Positions 33,691 to 44,264 of a stretch of DNA of 64,000 nt are shown here, piece by piece. A program made the position numbers and the translations under genes. Positions within the stretch are counted from its first letter, which is position 1. Each line of letters begins with the position of its first letter. The stretch comes from Hemibagrus wyckioides (taxonomy: Eukaryota; Chordata; Actinopteri; Siluriformes; Bagridae). The notes beneath the pieces are model-generated. The model had not been told where the DNA came from. It worked only from the letters and a program-made list of their open reading frames with translations, and did not search any database. The stretch is from contig NC_080712.1 of the NCBI RefSeq assembly GCF_019097595.1, forward strand, positions 24,137,146 through 24,201,145, in the 5' to 3' direction.

Positions 33691-36600
33691 TGGATGGGAT
33701 AACAAACTTTTTTTATGGTCAATAACTTAAATTTGTTTAATATTTATGAAGTGATACAGTAATGGTGCAATATCTTAAATATTGAATAGTCAAGATGTTG
33801 CACACTTCCTTTTTTTGTCGTGTTTCCTGTTTGTTTTATAATTTTTGCCATTCTAAAACTTTCTCTTTATTGCCAATTTTGAAAAAATTCCCAGATTTTC
33901 AGTGTGGTCTCCGAGTTTTGGACTGTGTTATGCCTGCCATCTGCCTTTATAGCAGCATGGATCCCTACAGTTGTAATATTTCATAGCCCATCCATTCACC
34001 CCTGATATAACCTCACCAGATTGCTTGGCAAACTTTGGACTGTTGTCTTGTTACAGGATTCATCCACATGGAATTATATTTTTTGTAAATAATTTGTAAA
34101 ATCAATGAGGCAACCCTGCTCACTCAGTGAAAATCATTAAACCAATTAAACGTTGTTTTTTGTTGTTGTTGTTGTTGTTGTTTTGTTGGTGGCTCGCTCC
34201 AGTAACCCAACCGAAATACTTACTGGGCTCCAAAATAAAAGCATATTTCTACCAAATCTCTGTATAAGCAATAAAAATGATTTTATTTATCAAGCCGTAC
34301 AGGCTGCATGCCATGCACAGGGAAGAATATCACAGTGAGGAGTCCAAACATAATCATTTATTTTAAAAATGCTAACTTGTACACTTATTGCGTTTTTTTT
34401 GTCATAAATAAGTGACAGCTCTCAATCATTACTACGAGAAAATCTTCCTGGAAAATCATGAATGTAATAAAATGGTACTGGAAGGACCACAGAAGCACTC
34501 TGAGTTAGTCCAGCTTTAGTAAATATCCTAATTCCACCCATATTTTTCCCACGATTTTTTTTCCAGTAATATAACAGGCACAAAAACTAAAGTAAAGTAA
34601 ATCTAAACTAAAGTAAATCTGATTAAATGTGATTGGATAGCTATTGTTGTCATTTGCTCGATTTGAGGATACAGGACCTCAGTTTGTTAAATAAATAAAT
34701 AAATGAATGAATGAATGAATGAATGAATGAATGAATGAATGAATGAATGAATAGATAAACTTGGTTATTATGTGCAAAAAATAACTTTCCTGGGAGCCCT
34801 GGTTTTGTTTTTGTTTTGTTTTTTTCATATTTTTTGAGTGTTTTCAAGGCAAAGTGAATAAAAATGCCCTTCAAGTATAAACCATGCCCACTTTCAGTTA
34901 AAATATAACCATGAAACAGTTCTGAGCCCTAAATATATTTTGAACTATATTTTAAATATTATGAGCACTAAATACAAATACAGATAGTTATTTTGTGTTG
35001 TACCTCTAGTATGTACATCATTCACAGTTCCCTCTTATATAATAGTTTCATAAAAACCTAAAACCATAGTATTATATTAAGTCTAAGAGTAATTATGCTT
35101 AACTGAATAAAAGTGGTGTTTCGCTGTTATTATTGAGCTGTAGTCCATAAGAAGGAACATAACATTAGTGTTAAAATGATTTGTATAGGTACAGCTTGGG
35201 GTCAGAAACTGTTTCCATGCATTGTCTCTCTGCATTGTGGGTCACTTGGTGGCACACCACTGGGCTGTTTTGCCTCTGCTGTGGCAGTTGGGAGGAGCCC
35301 ATGTTATCTGTGTATGACTCTTTGAGATCGTCCGTTGTGGTGATGTCTCCATGTTGGAAGTACGCTAATTGTCTTTGTGTCCTGATTCTGCGCTCCAGTC
35401 CCTGGCAGGTTACAATGGTGCCCAGTGTTGCTCTCTGAGAACAATCGCTCTCTCTGTCTCTGCTGGACCAGCACAGTCACCATCCGTTCAGATCGTACAC
35501 ACTCCCTGCGGCAATCCAAGAGATGAGAGAAATCCATGCATCATGTAGACAAAGACATTCCAGGACACAGACTCATTTGTAAATATACCTATTATATTTA
35601 TGTTCATTTATGTGCAAACATGATGAATAAACACAAACACTGTCAAGCTCGCATGCAATATATCAGTGAATAATTCACAAGATAAACTGGCATTAGAGAT
35701 CCACTTGTCTTTTTTTTTCTTGGAAAAAACAATAGCTATTATGAATGGGTCAATCAAATAGAGAAAAAATAGTATTGTGGTATTTAGGGAGAGAAGTCAG
35801 TCAATACTACTGGTAGCCTCTAATAGCACCATATGGATGCCAATTCAGATCTGTGTCTATACAGATCAATATTACCAGCTGATCATTTGAAGCTTATATA
35901 GTTTCAAAACAGAGTCTGATTTTGTAAGCCAACAGACTTGATTGTGAACTGTCTAAAGAAACTGCAGTCCAGTTTGAGGGCAAGGCTTGTTTTGTCCAAG
36001 GAAAGAAAACAACCTAAAAACATCTTAATGGCATAACTTTAAAATCTTTAAAGACTGATATTTATATCTGCACAGATGAATACAGAAAGCTGAGACAGTA
36101 TATAGAAATGGCGTGGACTCTGACACAGGGAGATCTCTCAAACAACGCTTCCTCAGACAAAAATGGCCTTGAGCCCTTCTCAAATAAACCTCACCCCCTG
36201 CTGTGTGCCTTTTAAATTCAGTCAGCCTTATGATATGCCTGTCTGTACATTTTCTCTTATTTCATGCTTTCTCTTTTTTTCTCCTTTTTCCTAATGCATA
36301 CACTTTGATATGTCTTCTACTATTCTAGCACTTTCTTCTCAGTTCTCTTCTTGCTCGCTGCCTCTGCACTTTTCCCACTGTTTCTTTCTGTTTCACTCTT
36401 TAAATCCTCACATTCTTTGCTACCCTACTAACCCCGTTCTTTCACTTTCACCCAACCGTGTTAGTTGTGATGATATGTCCTATGGGTAGAAGCCTTTTCT
36501 CTCAATGACCTGTTAATTACTTCTCTATTTATTTAGCTAGGCGGTCCAGGCGGTTGGGGGGGGTGAACGGTCAGGGATTTGGGTTTGGTTGGGGGCTGTC

Positions 36601-38447
36601 CATGACCGAGAGGGATTGACTCCTGCATTAAATAGCCCACATTCCAGTCCTCTGATGCCGAAGCGACCATGAGTTCCCCCCTTTTATCTCTGCAGAGCAT
36701 CAAATTAGCACCCAGCTCAGTCCTAATACACAGCACCCAGTAGCTGAAAAGAAAAAAAAAAGGTAACAACCCCTCAGGAGAACCTATAGGCCTCAGTCTG
36801 ATCAGCGTGTTCTCTCAGAGCAAGGTTTGTTTTGGAGCTAGAACCCATGATAAATCATCTGCATTTATTGGCGTACCCAAATGGCACCTTCCACTGAAAA
36901 TAACGTCTGGTTTAATTTTATGGAACAGGGTCAAATTTAATAATGCATTTGCAAATACTTTGCACTGGTAATGAGCCTTGAAGCAGTGTGTGTGAGAAAT
37001 GATTGTTATTGATATTTTATGGTCATTTTCCTAATGTACTCAATCTGTTTAAACAACAAACTAATGACGTGAACTCTTCATGTTTGTGGAATCAAAACCG
37101 TTGATTTATTGCATTTGCAACTTTTCTGTAAAACAACTAAAAGAAGCATTAATTTGAAGGGTTTTAGAATTAAATAAAAACAAATTCAGTACCTGATTTT
37201 ATCTACTGATACTGTGATGGTATTGAATGAATATGGCATGGTGAATATGTTGTACTCACCAAATGGATTTGGTTTCCGTCAGTTTATGGGGTGTATTTAT
37301 TTTCGCATCACTCCCACATACTGGCTCAGATGAAGTCACCAAGGAGGAAGCTTATAATGGGATCTAGGTTGCAAAAGCAGAGAAAAACTAGAGTGCTAGA
37401 CAGGGAGTTTGGTAAAGTTTAGGCATGGAGAGTTGAGAGATAGAGAAGAGGGAAGGTAATAGCAGAAGAAAGTGTGGGGTTTCTCATTAGCATCTTGAAC
37501 CAGACAGAGACAACCTTACTCTTTGCCGGGATTTGGGATGCATGTGTATAGGAATGCATTCATTAACACTATTCCTTGGCTCTCTCACACAAGGCTTCCG
37601 TCACCGGGTAAGTGACTGAGTGGAGAGCACTGGATTGGACGCTGCATGTGAAGGGGGGCAGTGTGCCTCAGTAGGAAGGGTTTTTGGGGTAAATAGCTCC
37701 CTCCCACGTACCCGAGAGAGAGAGGCACCCTAACATAGGCCTCCTCATCCAAGGCGATCTGCATGAGAAAGCTCAAGGCCCTACAAAAGATGAAAAGGTG
37801 CTGGGCAGGACCTGGACAATCCTTTCCTGTTCTGAACGGTGATTTGTTTCCGTGCCGTCAGGGACTGGGCCGCCTGCCCTCCTTCCCCTAACCTCACAGC
37901 CCCTTTCACACATTCTCTCCGGCTTTGTTTTCCAGCACTTTCTAAAAACACTGCCACTGCTTTCTTTCCTTTTTTCATTCACGTGAAAGCAACTGATGGG
38001 CCAATATGTGAAATCAAACAGAGACTGGAACGTTTGTTTTTGCAGCCATTTTCTAAAAGCCAGTCAGCTCTGGGCATGGGAAACATTTTGCATAACAAAA
38101 GAAGGGAGAAAACATTAAGCCAATTAACGTATATATACTAAGCTGTACTAATGAAGGGATTTAAAGCATTTGTAACTCATGTCCATTGTGTGTTTATTCT
38201 GTATCTGAAATTAGTTGTGTCCTGTGAAATACTACATCATTTATAAAATTTTAGCTATATAATTTATATAAGATTAGGTTTATATAAGAGACAAAACTGA
38301 AATCTGAAACCGAATTCAAATTCTGTTTTTAGCTAAAATGCATAACCTGCTAACCTGAATGATATGACCTGAGAAAAAAAAACAAATTAAAAGTTTGAAA
38401 AATCATAGATATTATTTTTTTTATATCTGAACACTGGGGCATATACA
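33691..38447. other. Upstream sequence, no gene
   Basis: Contains a GTT repeat (34154-34183), the AAT/GAAT tetranucleotide repeat (34688-34756) and repeat-free stretches at 36500-36980. The region 36820-36980 (GATAAATCATCTGCATTTAT, AATTTAATAATGCATTTGC) may be regulatory. No coding exon recognised. Confidence 0.5.
34688..34756. repeat. (AAAT)n(GAAT)n microsatellite
   Basis: Starts as AAATAAAT and changes to a pure GAAT array. Confidence 0.95.
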
Positions 38448-39752
38448 GTGGATATAAAAGTCTACACACCCATGTTAAAAATGAAAACATTTTTTGAAAT
38501 ATGAAATTTTGTGAAAAATGAAACCAAGATAATCCATGTCAGAACTTTTTCAGCCTCAATGTGGAATTATAAAAATTAGTTGAAAAGCAATGCAAAACAT
38601 TTTGGAGGAAAATCAAGGAAAAATTTAAAAAGTCACTTAGTTGATAATAACTTTGTTAAATAAGTGTGCACACCCCTAAAATAGTACTTTGTTGAAGCAC
38701 TGTTTGATTTTATTACACTGCTCTTCACAACGGCTTTTTGGGTAAGAGTCTTCTATCTTAACTTGGTCATATTTCCTCACTCTTTCTTGCAAAAACATTC
38801 TAGATCCATCATACTATAAGGGCATCTCCTGAGTACAGCCCACTTAGTTGAATTCAGGTCTGGTCTCTGGCAAGGTCATTCAAAAACATTGATCTTCCTT
38901 TGGTTAAGTCATTCCTTTGTTGATTTGGATGTATGCTTTGGGTCAGTGTAGTGCTGAAAGGTGAAATTTTTTATCATCTTCAGATTACTAGCAGGCACCT
39001 GAATGTTTTGCAATAAAATTGACTGGTATCTGTCGCCATATTCAGTATTTTCTCTTGATAAAAAGCCCTAGTTCTAAAAAATAAAAGCAACCCTATCACC
39101 CTGAAAAATCTTTTAACTTAAAGATAAAAGCATGATGCACTGATGAACGCCATCATGCTGCACAGGTGATTTATTAGGAGAATTATTTGTAATTATGGAA
39201 TTATTATACCATTTGGAATCAGTTTTTTAGATCATAAAATATTTTGCTACAATATTTGGGGTGATTTAGTTGAGCTGAGATGTTTTTTATGACAGGGTTT
39301 CTGTCTAGCCACCCTACCCCATAGCTCAGACAGGTGAAGAATATGAGATTGTTGTCACATGCAGAGAGTAATCAGTACTTGTCAGCTATTCCTGTAGCTC
39401 CTTTAGTGTTGCTGTAGGTCTCTTGGCAGCCTCTCTGGTACGTTTTTGTCTTGTGCTTTTATACATTTTGTAGCGTGGTCCTGTTCTTGTAGTGCTTTGA
39501 TTCCTCTAATTGTTGACGATGATATTTTAGAAATTCTTTTATAGCCCTCTCCTGATCAATGCCTTTCGACAAGTGAGATGCATGCATGATTTGTAAGCTC
39601 TTTGTGGATCATGTGGATCAGCAGTCAGATGAAACCAAGAAGATGTGAAGATCAGAATCAGAATAATTGAAATGATGTCAGTTGTATAATGATTACTTTT
39701 GAACACGAGATTGGTTGTGTTTGCTTCATTATGAAAAAGTGGTGATGAAGTC
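38448..39752 (-). mobile_element. Tc1-like transposon relic
   Basis: Left end CAGTGGATATAAAAGTCTAC then ACACCC, GTGTGCACACCCCTAAAAT and TACTTTGTTGAAGCAC are the terminal parts of a Tc1-like family common in fish. The right side keeps TTGTATAATGATTAC and TTTTGAACACGAGATTGG but lacks a matching terminal repeat: it is cut off at the repeat that starts at 39755. Confidence 0.85.
38600..39612 (-). pseudogene. Tc1-family transposase pseudogene
   Basis: On the minus strand the ancestral start is probably the CAT complement at 39610-39612, and the coding direction runs to about 38600. Recognisable blocks (as read on +) are GAAATTCTTTTATAGCCC, AGGTCTCTTGGCAGCCTC, AGCTCAGACAGGTGAAG, ATGTATGCTTTGGGTCAG and GGGCATCTCCTGAG. 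The middle (about 39110-39290) is rearranged or deleted, and frames are broken throughout. An active member would encode roughly 340 residues. Confidence 0.8.
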
Positions 39753-39754
39753 TA

Positions 39755-39875
39755 AACTTACATTTATATTTACGGCATTTGGCAGACGCCCTTATCCAGA
39801 GCGACACACAAAAGTGCTTTGAAGTCTCTATCAATGAATACATCAACACTGGTTCACTAGGTTACAGACTTAGAA
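39755..39875 (-). repeat. Short repeat of the GGCATTTGGCAGACG family, reverse orientation
   Basis: TTACATTTATATTTACGGC, ATTTGGCAGACGCCCTTATC, CAGAGCGACACACAAAAGTG and CAACACTGGTTCACTAGG. It abuts the truncated Tc1-like element. Confidence 0.75.
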
Positions 39876-40900
39876 TATCATCACCCTAAACTCTGTTGGA
39901 AGGATTTATAGCACATAAATAATAGTTTATAGCCATTATAGCCATATGTAATTATTACATAGTCTAGATAGGAATGTTAATTTTAATTCTTGTTTATCTC
40001 ATTAATTTGCTTGCTTGTTCCACTTATGGCTGGTATAAAATGCCCCTTTAATTCATTAAATGCACGGAACAGGGTCTGTAACAACATTGTACTAGCAGGA
40101 TCCATTCACTGAGCCTTAGTAAGCCTCACTGTCCAGTGCTTAGCACCTTTCTGTGGAAGTTCTCCATTGAGATAAATGCCCCATTTTCACCATGATTCAT
40201 TCTGATGTTCCCTGGCATTTATTCTATCACACTTTGTCTCTCTTTCTCACATTCTCACAGTATCGTAGACATTCCCATGCAGTTTGCCAAAAGGATACAA
40301 ATGCATGGTGTGTCAGCATGAGGTCTATGTGATCAGAGGTGAGAGAGTGGTTAAATCCTGCACTACAGTTAAAATGTGCTTCATTTAATAAATCGGACAA
40401 GGAATTGAGTGGAGTAGGAAAAAAGTACAAAAATGGTTTGCTTAATAATTTACAAAGCATGATTAACCTAGTAAAACTTTTTTCATTTCCCCATTAAGAT
40501 GCATGGATTTAAATACAAAATTTGTAAACTGGCATGTTTAGGCATGTGGTGCAATTATTAGATCTACTGTAGACGACTTAGCTATAACCCATGTGACTGT
40601 ATGACTAACTCTTAAAGTAGCTTCACCCACTAAGGTCCGGCTATTGACCACGTGTAACCTAAAGTATCTCTATAAAAAAGACACAACTTTATATGAGAAG
40701 ACTTGCATTTCGCAAGTACTCATTTAATAACTGCCTATGTGTTTGCCGGCGCATATATAGTAAATGTGATTATATTACCCTCTACATATATTTATACAAA
40801 GAATGTAACTGATGATAATAATGATCAGTCATGATTGTCTGGTTTGAATAAGAGACATCTTGTTATCATGTAATACGTGTAATATGATAAACGGAGTCAC
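39876..40900. other. qki 5' flanking sequence
   Basis: A/T-rich unassigned sequence between the last repeats and the CpG island. No gene recognised. Confidence 0.5.
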
Positions 40901-40946
40901 TGTGTGTGTGTGTGTGTGTGCGCGCGCGCGTGTGTGTGTGTGCGCG
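40901..40946. repeat. (TG)n(CG)n(TG)nCGCG alternating purine-pyrimidine tract
   Basis: Forty-six uninterrupted bases of pyrimidine-purine alternation: twenty of TG, ten of CG, twelve of TG, then CGCG. Such tracts are the classic sequences able to adopt left-handed Z-DNA under negative supercoiling. It abuts the upstream edge of the CpG island. Confidence 0.9.
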
Positions 40947-41021
40947 AGCGCGTCAAATCTTCCCACCCTCGGCTCGGGAGCGCGCGTTCTTTCGGGCCGG
41001 AGGGACGCGGACGTGCGGCGC

Positions 41022-41033
41022 GGTCACGTGACC
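41022..41033. promoter_or_regulatory. Extended E-box palindrome GGTCACGTGACC
   Basis: A perfect 12-base palindrome centred on CACGTG. The inner ten bases GTCACGTGAC match the class of site bound by bHLH-zip factors of the USF and MITF/TFE type (the CLEAR-like consensus). It sits in the middle of the CpG island, next to the upstream ORF start. Confidence 0.5.
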
Positions 41034-41075
41034 ATGCTGGCGAGTTCGGGCGGCGCAGACGGAGCTGAACGCTGA
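41034..41075 (+). CDS. Upstream ORF in the qki leader, 13 codons (MLASSGGADGAER)
   Basis: This short ORF begins one base after the GGTCACGTGACC palindrome and ends at TGA 535 bases before the main start. Its start context is ACC ATG C: A at -3, C at +4. It would be translated only if transcription begins upstream of 41034. If so, it is the only upstream AUG a scanning ribosome would meet, and it could dampen qki translation. No claim is made that the peptide is functional. Confidence 0.3.
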   Translation: MLASSGGADGAER

Positions 41076-41610
41076 CAGAAGAGCGCGCGCCAGTCCCGGT
41101 GAAGAAGCTCCGTTATTGCGAGCAAGACAGAGAGACAGGAGGAACTAGACACATTACACACACACACACACACACACGTTACGAACAGGAAGCCGTGGGG
41201 GACTCGGATTGAGGGTCACTCAAAAAAGGAAGTAAAGGACAAATCGGCTGAAATCTCAGCAGAGCGCAGCGCGGCCGGGAGTTGCCTTTCTTTTCCGAGT
41301 AACTTGTGGAATTTATCGAGCGAAACTAAAAAAGAAAACTAGATCGGCCTACCTCTGTGCCCTCGTGTACGTTTTTATTTTTGTATAATTTCATTAGATT
41401 TTTTTTTTTGCCAGCAGAATAATAGTCGTTGTTATCGAGTAAAATAACTGCAGCAGTGACAGGAAGCAGCAGCTTTTCCTCAGCACGCGAGTCTCCAGAA
41501 GTGCGACGAACACTTGCTCTTCTTCAGCGCTTCTTTTCTACTCTATTTAATATTTATACGCTGTTTGGTTTGCGGTGTATCCTGGGGCCTCGGCTGTGAT
41601 TTCTTGGAAT
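41034..41610 (+). other. qki: qki 5' leader (probable 5' UTR; start site not determined)
   Basis: Between the ATG at 41034 and the qki start at 41611 I find no other ATG on the + strand, although the 3' half is A/T-rich (for example 41330-41420). Such ATG depletion is expected of a long transcribed leader. It contains a CA microsatellite (41155-41178), a T run near 41399-41410 and several in-frame stops before 41611. Some upstream frames in this region open only from non-ATG codons and are not supported as protein. The real transcription start cannot be placed from sequence alone and may lie anywhere in the CpG island. Confidence 0.6.
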
Positions 41611-41752
41611 ATGGTGGGGGAAATGGAAACGAAGGAGAAGCCGAAGCCGAGCCCAGACTATCTCATGCAGCTCATGAACGACAAGAAGCTGATGAGCAGC
41701 CTGCCCAACTTCTGCGGCATCTTCAACCACCTCGAGCGCCTCCTCGACGAAG
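41611..41752 (+). CDS. qki: qki exon 1, coding part (quaking STAR/KH RNA-binding protein, residues 1-47 and first base of codon 48)
   Basis: Starts [18 protein letters not shown], runs through [18 protein letters not shown] and ends LLDE. I recognise this as the N-terminus of vertebrate Quaking, differing from the mammalian protein as I remember it only at residue 14 (Ser for Thr). Quaking proteins are dimeric STAR-family RNA-binding proteins. They bind ACUAAY-type sites and control splicing, stability, translation and circular-RNA formation, notably in glia and muscle. This exon supplies most of the Qua1 helical hairpin that makes the dimer. The ATG at 41611 has A at -3 and G at +4 and is the first ATG for more than 570 bases. 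The exon ends GAAG at 41752 before the donor GTAACG, leaving phase 1. It joins exon 2 in frame to give Asp-Glu-Glu-Ile-Ser. Family identity is very secure; the fish paralogue is not resolved. Confidence 0.97.
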
Positions 41753-44210
41753 GTAACGATGTCAGCGATGCGGGTTTAGCCACACATGTATGAAGACTAG
41801 TGGGGGAAAATATCACAGTCAAGGAGTGTGTGTGTGTGTGTGTGTCCGAGTCGTTGTAAGGACGCCGATGGTTATACGCGCTCATGTATCCAGCCACCTG
41901 TCATTCGTGCCTTTTGGTGCCATCCACCGTTTCTGCGTAATTTCGCTATTTTGTACAAATCCATGATCCGAGGTTTTTGGTCAGCTTGTTATTGCACTAA
42001 AATTCCTTCTCAAGTTTGTGCTCGCAGTGACCCGTTATCTCCTCTCAGCCTGACGGTAAAGTCAAGCAGAACCTGTGGAGTGCAGCTCAAAACCGCATGA
42101 AAACAAGCAAGCTGTATCCAAAACGTACACATGATTTAGACAATACCCTGCACAGTGCACTTATACAGAGATGTATGACATTTATCAAAACAGAAAAAAA
42201 AAATCAAAATGTGTTTCATATCGCCTTCTAAAGCATGCCTTCATCATGGTATATAGCTATAGTACCATAAGAGTTTATTAAACATCACAGATGTTGATTT
42301 AGTTTTGTAAAAGTGAATAAATTACTGAGAGGAGAATACAGAACACAGTCTTGGGATCACATAAAGTGTTAAAGTGCACAGTGAAAAGCAGCCCTGTTCA
42401 TTATATCACGATCCTATTGGCACTGTGATGCCTTTTGGAAAAAATTGCTCCCCAAATCATCACTATATGTATTTTCTCCTAGGATTTTCAACCTGTTTAA
42501 ATGGCACCTGCTGTAGTTTAGATGTGTCTAATTGCAGTGAACGCATATTTATTTAACCCGTATCACTGATCTTGATGGTCTTACAGGCTATATATTAATC
42601 ACGTATCTAAAGGTAGATTTATACTCCAGCAGTGTAATACTGGGATGAAGCAAACAATATTTTAATTAAAAGAGAAAAAGTTGTTTAACAAAGCATCCTG
42701 AAGTCAATTTTGTCGTATTATAAAGAGACAGAACAGACTCCACTTTGCACGCTGTCAGTGCTACAATTTTTTCTTATCGTTTTTTCTTTATTCTTAATTA
42801 TATTGGACTAAAAACAAATAGTACTTCTTACATCTTGTGACAGCAGCCTAGCATTAAATTGGCCAGTTTAGTTTATAGTAAATTTGACTGTTTTTGAACA
42901 CTGAATGTGCTGGAAACTGTCATGGGAATTGCTGGCAAACTGACAGTGTTTAACTGCCGGTAATTTGGAGTAGCAATGCACCAAGGGGCTCCTTTCCAAT
43001 CCTTTACTGAAGTCTTTCATCCTTTTCTCTGCTGTCGACTTTATGCAGTAGTTAATGTGGTTTATATATCACTTGTCCAAGCATAGTCTTTTCTTCTTGC
43101 AGACTGACTGTAAATGTTTTATGGTGCATCAGGCCACATGTCTTTATGGGAAATAAAATCGGAGGGGGAAAAAAATGAGATGCAAGAGAACAATTGCTAG
43201 AGATCCGGAATGCTGAGTTCGTGTCATCAATAGCATACCTTAAATCAAAATAACATGCCTGTCTTATCCGAGTGTCCTCTTGAATAATAGTCTATGAAAT
43301 AAATTTTGTGGTCCGTCTACGTGCTACCCTAGTAACTCCTGCTGAGATGCTTAAGGTGTTCTGTGTCACTTACAAAGTTAAGAAAACTCAAAATTGTTTA
43401 CAAGTGTGTTTTAGCTGTCAGACGGTGCCTCTCCCGAAAAGTATGACATGTCTTTTCACTGTATAACTGAATTGGCAAAAAAGTGACTCGTTTGCTGGTG
43501 CAAAAACTGTGTTTCTCCGAGTTTCTTTTTGCTTTATTAATAATTTTCGTCTTGTGCTTTAGAGAGAAAAAGAGGTATGTCAATGCAATTAAATGTTCCA
43601 TAAAGCTGGAATGTCTCTAAGCCTATAGTTCATGAGTGGCCCCTTGCCTTTCCAAACTAAGCCATAATCCACTTGTGTCCTTTCAAGTACAAAACACGCA
43701 TGGGGAGTAATGCATTGTCCTCTTTTCTTAGGCACATTATTGCTGCATTCTCATCGCCTATTGTGATAAAAAGAAATAAAATGAGCAAATTCTACACATT
43801 CACAGCCAAACAGAAAAGTTTTAAAAAAGATTTGAATTTGATGTCAGTCATCATTCAACAGTCCAGCAGAAGGAAAGTGGAGGTTCAGAGAGTGGAAATC
43901 TCAGCCCTGTGTAACTGCTGAGCGATCACTGGCCAGTTTTTAGTTAGTTGATGGTGTGTGTGTGTGTGTGTGTGTGATAGGCCCAGATTGCATAGTTGAC
44001 AGTGAGTGAGTGGTGTGTTTATGTGAGGAGACTGAGACATCAGTTTCACTTCCAACACAAAACCTGGACCTCACAGAACCCTGAGCCCCAAACATGAACA
44101 CACCACGTCATACCACCACACCACACCACACAGAGCAGCAAGATTTCTAAAATTATAGCCACAATAAATATTTATATTGTATAATTTTATATTTGACCAT
44201 ATAATTATTA

Positions 44211-44264
<54 letters not shown>

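Larger units (their letters stand above)
40921..41300 (+). promoter_or_regulatory. qki: CpG-island promoter of qki
   Basis: In an otherwise A/T-rich, CpG-poor locus this stretch is sharply different. I count over 30 CpG dinucleotides in 40921-41100 alone, part of them in a CG run, with more continuing to about 41290 (GAGCGCAGCGCGGCCGGG). A GGGCGG GC-box lies at 41048-41053 and an extended E-box palindrome at 41022-41033. No convincing TATA box is placed before a start site. That fits the dispersed, CpG-type promoters usual for widely expressed developmental genes. The position, just upstream of the first coding exon and in the same orientation, supports promoter function. Confidence 0.75.

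Noticed and set aside
41575..41610. N-terminal extension of Quaking
   Set aside because: The frame is open upstream only from a GTG. The ATG at 41611 has a strong context and matches the known protein start.
41514..41756. 80-codon frame overlapping qki exon 1 in another frame
   Set aside because: Begins at a non-ATG codon and is out of frame with the recognised Quaking protein; a shadow of the real exon.
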